This document shows, piece by piece, positions 11,701 to 23,700 of a stretch of DNA of 64,000 nt. A program made the translations under genes and the position numbers. Within the stretch, counting starts at the first letter, position 1; every line of letters begins with the position of its first letter. The notes beneath the pieces were generated by a model, which saw only the letters and a list, made by a program, of their open reading frames with translations, did not search any database and was not told the origin of the DNA. This DNA is from Ptychodera flava (taxonomy: Eukaryota; Hemichordata; Enteropneusta; Ptychoderidae), in NCBI RefSeq assembly GCF_041260155.1, contig NC_091941.1:38264747-38328746 (forward strand), given 5' to 3'.

Positions 11701-14700
11701 GTGCCTGGCTTGTTTTGCTTTCATCATTGGTATAAACCAGAGCATCTATTAAGTTTTTGTTGGTGACAGGAGTGCCATTAGGAAAATCTGTCATGCTGGC
11801 TTTGTAGACAGCCACTGCATCGGCTCCATTCTGGATAATTCCAGAGTCCTGATCCGGTAATGTGACTTGTGGGGGAGGATTCAAACTGACTGAGCCAATC
11901 ACAAGGAAACCCTGGCTATTTAACTTTTGTCCTTCCAATCCAATGGTGTAGTAAGAAGTTGGTGGATTCAGGTTACCGTTATACAAGACCACGACCATTT
12001 CACTGAGATCAAGTCCTGCTGGTCCGTACAGCTCTATGAACTCACTGATGTCGTAGCTGGGATTGTCAGGGTTGACTTCATTGATGACTGCTTCAGGTAC
12101 AGTTGGAGGAACTGTGGTGATAGTAGTCACAGGAGGTGGTGGTGTGTACACACCTTCAGTACAGTTATTTGACTCTCTGGGAGACGGAACACCAAGTCCA
12201 AATAGAGAAGCCTTCAGTGGTTCACAACAGATGCAGCGGCTTATACTCTCATCACCTTCCATGAAGTCACCATTCTCATCAACCTGATGTTGCCCAGGCA
12301 ACAGGGCATCCACAAGAGAGGTATCCGTATTGTCAGTTGTTCCATAGACAAGTGCGTCCATAAGGTTTTCCTGGGTTGGTAGAGTACCATCAGGGAAGTT
12401 TCTGGGATCATCCCGGTACAAAGCTATGGCATCTGCACCATTCTGAAGGAAACCATTGTCAGCACTGACTATAATGTCCACATAGTCAGATACTCCTTCA
12501 GAACCAATGATAAAATACCCATCACTGAAAATTGACAAAATTGAGAATTACTTTGGATCTCCAACAAAAAACTATCTTTTGAGTATGAAACATGGCATTT
12601 TCTCGGAAGTACTTGATTGGGTGTTCATCAAATTAAGAATCAAAAAACTTTCAAAACTTTTAGTGACTACTGTAGAGTTGCATTGGCTTACACAGTAATC
12701 TTTCTAGTTCTGTGTCTGTGGAGCCCTGTTGTGTCTTAATGCAGCCATGACTGTTATCAAGCAATATGATTTACTAGTCATTTACTGAAAGTTCAAATTT
12801 TCTTTGACATCAACAACATTACATGGAAATTAGTACAAAATTGTCTATCAATTGGCAGAATTAATAGAAAATCTTCTAAACTTATTTATTTTGACAATTC
12901 TTACAACGCAATAGATTCTTGTTAACACGTGAAAATGACCATGACTTCACTGTCTAATGAACTTACCTGTCTGTTCTGTAGTTCTGCAATGGAATGGTGC
13001 TGTAGGATTTATCATTGTCCTGTCCATTGAATAGTACTATAATTAGTGAATCAAGGGATGTATAGCCTCTGCCACCATCATATAACTCTATGAATTCTTT
13101 CTCATCAACACCAGGTTGGTCAACATTCAACTCATTGATCACAATAGCAGATAAAGTACAGTTGTTGGCCATTCCTGTGAAATGAAAAATCAAACCCAAC
13201 TGGCAGCAAGTTGCTAATTTTCCACTGTATTTGAGCATTGAATGCGAAGCTCAAGACTTTTGAAGTTTCATGCCCGCCACTGTTATCTCACTTGTTGTAA
13301 CCAGCAGACAATGAACAGCTTACAGATGGAGTTCTACAGGTGCAGCGCCCTCAATATAAAATAACTGTTGACTTTGTTTTTTTACACTCAACCAAAACCT
13401 ATCCAGGATGAATGGTCAAGATTACACACAAGTCTTTCAAGGAAGATTTATTTGAAGACTAAATTTACCAAGTAACACTTATTGTTTATGATCTAGTGTT
13501 CATCATCATAATTCACTTTTAACTCCATCAGAGTTTATTTCAATTTCCAACACTATCGGGCGCACTCACTTCATAAGAGGGTGGCACTGTAACCATTGAC
13601 TAGCTAGTTGTGACTTTACAACATGTGTTACATAAGTAAAGAAGCCATACCACTATCATTGTGAACTGCTCACACACAAAAACCAACATGTTTGTTAACA
13701 GTGTTCAGTTCTTACCTGGGGTGGGTTGAGACACTATGTATGCAAATAAATTCACCACATCATTTGAAAGACACCTTGACAGTGATTCATCTGTACTGAG
13801 ATGACCATCATTCTCGTTCACTTGGATCTGTCCTGGTGTCAGGATTGCTATAAGACTGTCATCCTGATCATCATTGGTTCCATAGATGATACAATCCACC
13901 ATGTTATCACTGGTTGCCATGGTACCACGGGGGAAGTCAGCAATGTTGGCATTGTATAAGACTGCAGCATCAGGACCATTCTGCAGAAAGTTGAAGTCAA
14001 CTACAACATCTGGAGACACATTGTCACTACCAATGACAAAGAAACCATCACTATTTGTCCTGCAAATAAAGAAATGTTGAGTGTATGGTACATTTTAATT
14101 GATTTGAACTGTAAGCGATGCATTTCCGAGATAACAGACACCGATAGCTTGGGTCAATATTGATTAGTAGATTATTTAATGACTGCATTTAAAGGTATGG
14201 AACAATTCAAGGTGACTATTATTAATTTACTAGTACATAGATGGACTTTGATACACTACTACTAAGCTGGACTGCCTTGTTTACTGACAATATGTCATAA
14301 TCTATAAAGATTAACACATGCTCTGTTGTAAATGTCTGTGGCAACACTTGGCAACACATTACGAGTGACCTGGCCACTCTAATTTTTAACTTCAATACAA
14401 TTTCCAAGGTAGACATTGTATGATTTCATAGTTCTGCGCACCGACTGTTTGAATTTCACTCATGTGTATTAATTATTCATCCATCTTGACTATAAGTGTT
14501 GAGCAACATTATGCATGGCATTTACAATGCACCCTCCCGAAGAGTATGATCTTCCCATCCTAGATCCATTTTAACGACGTTCCTATAATCTTCCTAACTG
14601 TAACCAGTGAGATTGATTTCAAAGTACAGTATACTCACCTGTAACCAGTGAGATTAATTTCAAAGTACCGTACACTCACCTGTAACCAGTGAGATCCATT

Positions 14701-17700
14701 TCATAGTATGATTTATCATCATCAGCACCATTGAAGAACACCAGTATGAGACCATCTAATGGTGTATTACCAACGCCTTTGTCATACAACTCAATGAATT
14801 CATGAGTGTCAGTTTCTGGACTGTCAGCATTCATTTCATTGATTATTATGTCTGCAGAGAAAATTCATATATTTCATATGTTTTGTCATTTCAGAAAACA
14901 TTCCAGTCACTGCAAAGTTTGACATATCTCATAAAAACTTTTTTAGTGTTATTCTGAACAGACATTAACTGTTTGTCCTTCCATTGTAGTATAAATTTTG
15001 TCCAGATATTTGGATTTTAAACTAGGCACAGCACTGTATTCCTTTGAGTGCTGTAATTATTCCCAACAAAATTTTAGTGTAACATTTTATTAATTTTTAT
15101 GAATTTTTATGTAATTCTTTTGATAATTTTGGACTAAATGGACATAACTATTCAATAGCTACAGTTTTTGATCAAAATTTTTGGGAAAATATGAAAAAAT
15201 AATTGGCTGGATCTGAAAAAAAAATTGGAAGGGTTTATATTTTATAAAAGTGACAAAATTGACTTTAGCACTCAAAGGGTTAATCACTCTACACAGACAT
15301 GAAAGACACAAGTAAAATATTGACTAACGAACAAAACAGAAAGAGCACAGCTTGTCTGATAATTTCTTCAAACAACACACACTACTTTAAACAGCTTACC
15401 TTCGGCCTTAGGAGGGGGACTTGGACAAGAGTTATTGGATTTTGGAGTTGGAGATGCTAACTTATAGCTTGATGTATCAAATCGCATGTTGCCATTGCAA
15501 CGGCTAATACTTTGATCATTTCCAGAAAGATCTGTGGTATCTTTGACCTGTCTTCCTCCTGTTGATGAACAATGAATGTATTTACTAAGATCACAATTAA
15601 GCCAGTTCACTGAAAATTCATTACGCAGCAGGAATACACATGAAACTCAGGCATCTACATTAATTTTCTACTTCCAAAACCTACAGTTGACCAGTACTGA
15701 ATGAGTGATAGCAGATGCGTAGACAGACACATCAATGTTTAACTTGTAACAGCAACAATTACCGGTGACTTTCTGGGATTGTCTAATTTGTCAGGACTGT
15801 TTCAATGAAACAAGGAATTTATTTACAATTATTGTAAACTTTTTTTTTTATGATAAAGGCTTAAAGATCCTAGTAGAATTCTTTTCCATCAATCATAAAC
15901 AAATGTAATTGAAGATTACAAGTACTAACTTATTAACATTTCTGTTAAGTTTCATAGGAATTCACAGGAGTGTCTGTGCACTTACTCTGAACTACTGGTG
16001 ATGATAGTAATGTTGGGTGTGATAGTGTTTATATAGGATGATATGACCATCTCTTTTTGACACATATAGTTCAACGGACTTTTGACACTACCTAACACAC
16101 ATATCATGAACGTTACAAGATATATTAATCGATGCAAGAAATTTAACAATGTACATTTTGTAAAATGAGCCAAATTATATTTAAAGGAGAAAGCAAATTG
16201 TGCATTGGTCTTAATAAACCAAACAACAGACCTGGTGTAAGTGTGTTCAGTAAAACTTGATCCACATTGTCGTTGTTACTATAGACTATAGCATCTAATA
16301 AGCTGACATCAGTGACTGGTGTACTGTACGGAAACGCTGTGGCCGGAGCACGATGGATGGCTATGGCATCTGGTCCATCCTGTAGGAAACCACCACTTCC
16401 TGAGTCAAGTACAATATCTGCAGCTGTGAGAGAGATTAAATTCCAGGTTAAAGTAGGTACTGTGATAAGCCTTGTGTCAGGTCGGTGATTATATAACAGA
16501 GGAAAGACAGGTGTTGGGGTTAAGAAGGGAGAATATACCTCAATACTAACACGTAAAATACACAATTTCTAAGACGAAACCAGTTTTCTCCCTGATGCTG
16601 CTAATGACAAGTGGATACTGCAAGGCTGCTGCTGCTGGACTTTAGGGTGAATTGAACCAAGCTACAATCAACCTACAGATATTAGTGCTTGAACTTAGAC
16701 TAAGTCCCCCACAAGGGAGCAGTAAAGCATACAAACTTTAAGTAACCAGAAAGTACAAGACTCAGGTAAAAGACAAAAAATAAATGTGAGTAAAGTTTCA
16801 TAGCAGGGTGGGAAAGTGTAGGTGGCAGCAAGGACTTGCTCTTGCTACGGTGACAGGACATGAATGACCTCTGATTGAGGCTGGTTGAAATTTTGAAGCT
16901 GATGCTCTTACCTGGCAGTACATTAGCAGATCCAATGACAAGATAACCATCAGCATTGGTAGTGAAGCCATCAAGGTCAACAGCAATGTACGAACTGTCA
17001 AAGCCATCACCATTGTACATTACAAGAGTGATGTAAGACAACAATGTATTGCCTCTACCTCCATCATACAACTCTACAAATTCCATGTCATCATCTCCGT
17101 CCTGATCTGGATTGATTTCATTGATGATGATGTCACTATCATACACTGGACACTTATTGAGAGATCCAGGAGTCAGAACACCTGCCACGTATGCATTAGA
17201 ATCAAGTCTATTACTGGACAGACATCTACTGATGGTATTGCTTCCTGTCTGTACATCATCAGAATTCACCTGTTGGTATAGCGTCAGAAAGTCTAATTAC
17301 AGAGGAACAAAAACATTTTATAACTTTTCAATTGATTGTAAATTCTCTTCCTTCTGTACCTAATAAGGATGAAGGTCTTTCAAGTTATTAATTTTTGGTG
17401 ATGTTTCTGCAGATAATTATTTAAAGGACCAGTAGCAGTAACTTTTGATGATTTTTTTCACTATTTTTGGTTTGTATTTCAATCACAAGTTCTTGTTCCA
17501 TCCCAAAAGCATGTTGAAATTCCTACCATTTAGCCTATCAGCACAGCATCTATAAATATAGAATGAACTGTTATTGTACATATTGTAATTCTAATCTGTG
17601 CCATGTCTTTGAAAAACATTATTAGGCGCCAAGTTTACCCCTGATTTTACATTTTTAGATGAGTATCAAGTTGATATGAAACAGTATTGAATGTTAAGAA

Positions 17701-20700
17701 TATTATAAAGTTGGGCATTCTGAATGTTAATGAAAGTTCAATAACTTTTGACAACCTTGAGGATTGAAAGACTGTACCGGTACATGGTGGTCACTTGAGA
17801 GATATACCAGTAGCACAATATTTTCTGAATTTACTCACCTGTTTAGCACCTTGGGAACCGAGCAATTCTTCAGCCAGACTATCAGCAGAGTTTCCTTGTT
17901 GACTGTACACCACTGCATCTACAATGTTTTCTGCTGTCGCTGATGTATCATTGGGGAATTGTAATGCGGCGGCTTTGTACACAGCAACACCACCATTCAC
18001 CATGGGTAGGAAATCTGAAGATAATGACAAAATAAAATGAGGTTAATTTGTACGAAAATACTGCAAAGGATGCACAAAGACAGAAGTGCAGTACATCAGT
18101 ATAATGCCCATAACAAAGTGGAGGGACATGTGCGGCACAAAAAGTGTCAAATTTAAATACTGAGCATTGAAATTGAGCATTGATGTATTTATGATGATGA
18201 CATTGGCTCATTGATTTCAGGAGATGTTGACACAGAAGGGAGAAGACCATCATACATAATCAAGAAGTTGAAATTGTATCAATTTATGCTTATCTGGGTT
18301 CTATTTTTGATGATAAATTAAAATGGGATTATAACACTGATGCCATGGTGAAAAAGGGTCAGCAGCGCTTATACTTTCTCAGAAAACTGGATTCATTATA
18401 GTTGATAGAAATATTTTATCCCTATTTTATAAAACATTCATTGAAAATGTTTTAACTTTTCCTTTATTTGTTGAATGCATAATTTGTCTGTTAAAAATAA
18501 AAACTCATTAGATAAGATCGTTTCAATATGCTCCAACATAAAATCGGTACTCCTGAGAGAAATTTCTCTGTTTTTATAACCAGCAGGTGCTCCGGAAGGC
18601 TCACTCTATAATATCATGTACAACCAACGTTTTATCTTCAGAGTTTGTTGTACTTCCTTCCGGTCAGCGTTTTCAGTCCCCGGCTTGCATGTCAAATCGG
18701 CGCAAACATTGTTTTATTCCAACCGCAGTGCGGCTTTTAAATGAAAAGAAATGATGTCAAGCTTTTTGTCCAGTGTCTGTCTGTTGTTTGTTTTTATTTA
18801 TTTCTCTTTTGTAGATTTCTTGTTCGTGTGTGTAAGTTTTCTCAGTCACCATTTCAGTTGCCCAGAGTTTGGGATGAATAAAGTATTGATTGATTGATTG
18901 ATTTTGTCACTTTTTTTATTGAAACAAACTCAAAAAGCTAGTTTCTGGAGCTCTCTCTCCTCATGTTGCTTGGTCAGAAGCATCTTGCATAATGAATGTT
19001 GCCGCCATCTTTCTCTTTTTTATCTCCCACCCACCCCTTTAAGTCCTTCACCAGGGTGTTGGAAAGTCTTGTTACATTTGGAGCTTATCTCACCTTGATC
19101 TACTGCCATTCCAGGCTGAACACTGCTGTCTGATCCTATCACAAAGTATCCTTGCTGATTGGTTGTGTAACCAGTCAAATCAAAGGTAATGATTGACAGA
19201 TCATTATCATTGTAGACCACAATAATATAGCCGTCTGGAAAATTGGTAATAAATCAGTATTTTTAGTCAGACACATATATGTATTTTCACTAATCCTTAC
19301 AACTTTGCTCTGATACATTTATCATCTTTTGTGGTAGACTAAAATGTTCATATGAAGCTATTATATACATGGTTCTATGATCAAATATAACTTCAATAAT
19401 TTGACAGACATGTCAATACCAAACCTCAATTTACCATTATACTGCTTGTTGTTTACTCCCAAATATATCAGTAATTTGCACATTTACAGAGTAGTATTCT
19501 CACAGTGATAATTATCAGAGAATTAGGGTTTCAAAAAACCTGACAATCTTGGAAGAAGTCAGGTTGAATTATCTACACTTGAAATCCTTAAACAAAGCCT
19601 CATTGGTACATCAGCTAGACAAACAACAATTAATCACTGTTCATATTACAGAATATTTCTAAATCCCGAGGTAGAGCAGCATGAGTCCTCCTTGATTTTC
19701 ACTTTGGGCACATAACAACAGGTTGAAATCCAATGGGAGACACTTCATAGGGTTGTACCGGTATGTGTGCATTTAGAGCCACAAAACAGGGGTGAGCAAA
19801 TCCTACAGTCAAAGTTTATCAGCTAGTATTTTACAGTAAGGCCAGCAGTGTTTTGCTTGTACAAGCTGTGGTGGCTTATTGAATTTCAGCTGGCGACTGT
19901 GAGCTAGTCATTTTCCAAGGGATCTGAAAATGATTTGATTATCCCTTATGAAATATTCTTACATTTACTAATACAGTTGATAAACATATGTGTATGCACC
20001 TACCAAGAAGGGCCTCTCCATATCCATTGTCCCAAACTTCTATCAAATTTTTATTTTGAACCAATCCAACTTCATTGATGCTGAGTGTAATGTTACCACT
20101 CAGTGGACAGATGTTCTTTATCTTAGGTGACAGATGGGACACCACGATACTGACTTCATCATCAACACTGCAGCGATTAATGGATTCATCACCATCATGA
20201 AATCGATCATCTTCAATGACTTGTTGCCCGTCTGGTGTCAATATATCAACCAATGACTGTGCAGGTGGGTCATTCTCTGTGGTATAAACAATCGCATCGA
20301 TCAAACTCTCATTTGTAGCAAATACGCCATTTGGAAAATCAGACACACTTCCGAGGTATACGGCCACAGCATCTGGACCATTCTGTATGAATCCATCGGC
20401 TGGTGCATTTATGATCAGATCTGGGATGACTGACACTTGATTTGAGCCAATCAGGAAGAGGCCATTGTTATCTGTGCGATGACCGTCAATTCCAATTGAA
20501 TAGTACGACAGGTCAGTTTTGCCGTTGTACAACACCTAATGAAACAAAAAAAATATTGCATCTGAAGATTCAATAATATTGTATGGTATTAGGTGTATTG
20601 AGCATTTATAATTGACAAATTGTCATCTAATCAACAACCAGGATAGCACTGTGAAAAGAGAAAGCTAGGAACAAAATTGACTGAGTACATTCCATACCAT

Positions 20701-23700
20701 ACAAACAGTTCTAGTTTCTGTATTTGCAGCAGGAAATATATCATTTGTAAAAACTTCATTGTAATAATAAAGTCAAACCTACTTTACATGTGCTTTCACC
20801 CGGTAACAATAGACTTCAAATATTGATAACATGGTCACAAAATTATATCCAATGAAAAGTTTCCTATTGCTTGAAGTAAACCCACAAAATTTGTGATTGA
20901 CAAAGATGATATAGATGCAATATTCAGTTTGATTTAACTTACCACTACGAGATTATTGAGAGGAAAACCAGTCCTGTCAAGACTTTGTATCTCAATATAT
21001 TCAGCTTTATCTGATCCAGCCTGGTCTACGTTGATTTCACTGATCACAAGTGGTGGTAATGGACATGAGTTGATGACACCAGGTGATGGGTGTCCCGGTG
21101 TAAATGCCATCAAGTCAATGGCATTATTGGAATAACATCTTATAATGGACTCATCACCTATCCAAGGAATAAAATACATTTCATGAGTCCAAATAGTTAC
21201 TTTGTTGATGACATTTCTTTTGAATGTCATTCGAAAGTACGAACCACATGTAAAATAACTATTCTAATTGTGACAATGTATCAATTGACTAGTGATACAC
21301 ATTCACCGTTCGGTTCAAAATGGCTACTCCATCAAAGGTGAGAATATCTCACTCACTTTCATTCATTTAATTTCCGGATAAAAACAGTCAAAACAGATCA
21401 CGGACTAACCATTCATTTCAATTTTTATTTCACAATAACCTTATTCAGTTAAGCATATCGAATGTAAATCAACAATAAACTGAATTCAATGATACAGGTA
21501 CTAATGCAGAAGTCAAATTCAATATAGAGTATACCTGGCTGATGATCCCAATCTTCATTAATTTGATCCTGTCCTGGTGATAGGACATCTAACAATTCTT
21601 GATCTCTTTTATCATTTGTTCCATACACAATGGCATCAATTAAACCAATGTCAGTCACATAGGTACCTCTTGGAAAGTCAGATGACTTGCCCTGCATATC
21701 AAGGAAACAAATGACGTAAAACAAAAACATAAACAAAACACTTTCAGACCTACACTTTCCACACTACACACGACTTAATACCTTTACGAAGTGCACTTGA
21801 CATAGCTTTTATGCTGCCCATCTGTGTATGTTAAGCATTTGTATGTACCAGTACATTGTAACTAGCAACTGACCTTGTCCATTTTTTTCAAAGAGAAAAC
21901 TTTCTGCTGACAGTGAACATCAACACAAAGTTGACAGATTGAAATGTCTTTCAAAATACTTTACAATTGAAATAGGTAGAGTATGGCATTTATGAATACT
22001 TAATTAATACAAATTCTTCATTTCGAAAAATCACCCTGGAAGGTTCAGTGCTTTTGGTTTTTGAGGAAGATCACTTTCATTATATATAGTATTGGGAAAA
22101 ATTCAAAGTAGCTATGCATGAAATGATTGCAAGTAGCTCTACCAACTCTATGAACAAAAATGCTCTCAATAAATTTTCAGGCACACTATTTGACAAAGTC
22201 AATACATTATGGTGATACCTTGTGCAAGGCCACTGCATCAGGACCATTTTGAATCCAAGACTGTTCACTGACCACCACATCTGGTGTTGGAGTAATCATT
22301 GATGACCCTAATGTGAACAAACCATTCTCATTGGTCTGGTAGCCCGACAAATCAATTGTCTTGTACGATCTGTACCAGGAAGACAGTTACAAGATCTATG
22401 ATTGGCTATGATGACAGTGATAGATACTTGTTTGCTTCATAACATTTGTTGAGATCAGAATTCATAGAGAAAGATGTTCTTGATTGACAGAAAGATGCAT
22501 AATTCATGCTCTTACAGTGATGAGAGACTAGTAACATGCAAACAATTGAAGTCTCCATATTTTGTCAATTCTTGTATGTTTTAAAAAGACCATAAAAATC
22601 TGTGCATAAAAGAGCATATCCACTGTTAACATTAATTATGTTAAGCATATTAAAAAGTTATCATTTTACAATAAAGGTCACAGGCTTTTTTGACAATAAC
22701 TTGTAAGAGATCTGTTCAACTTTTACCTGTCATCTCCTCCACTGTAAAGAACCAATACAATGCCATCTAATGAAACAGACTTGTATGGACTTCCAATCTC
22801 TATGAATTCATGCATATCATCCCCTTCTTGGTCAGCGTTGACTTCATAGATTCTCAGCAAATCTTGCAGCACAGGCAAGGTTTCAGTCACAGTTTCATTG
22901 TTACGTGTACAACTAACACTGAGTGCACGGGGAGTGACTGGAGCTAAGCCATAAACAGATGAATTCAGCGCTTGGCAGCATTCGCATCTACTGATGCTGT
23001 GGTCTTCGGGTTTGAAGTTACTGTTCTCATTCACTTGATGTTGTCCAGGTAGAAGTGCGTCCAACAATTCCAAATCTGGGTTGTCATTGGTGCCATACAC
23101 AACTGCATCAATGAGATTTAAATCTGTCACTGGTGTGCTTGTAGGGAATTGCTGGGGTGGGGCCAGATGTAGAGCCACCGCATCAGGACCATTCTGGATA
23201 AATCCCTGTGGATTATAAGGAACCTTGATTTCAGGGTCAAGTTCACTGTCTACATCTGCCGCAATGATCAGGTAACCATCTGCATCAGTACTGTATCCAG
23301 TACAATCTATAGTAAGGTATGACACATCACCATTTCCATTGTAGAAAACAACCAAGACACCATCCAGGCTTTGATAACCTATGCCACCATCAAAAAGTTC
23401 AATGAACTCATAATTGTGGACTGACTGACCAGAAAAAGCTACATTGACTTCGTTAATCCTGACGGCTGGTAGAGTGCAATTGTTGTCACTACGCGGAGTG
23501 GCAGATGTTTGAAGGAATGAAGAAATCTGCACTGGATGCCATCCTCTGCAGCGACTGAAGGATCCCTCCTCTTGTGAGATTGTTTCATCTTCAACAAGCA
23601 CATCTTGACCTGTTGTGAGTGTTGTGGTGAGAGGGTGGTTGTCGAAATTTCCATCCACTGATGAATAGACCAAGGCATCAACAAGGTCTTTGTTTGTCAC

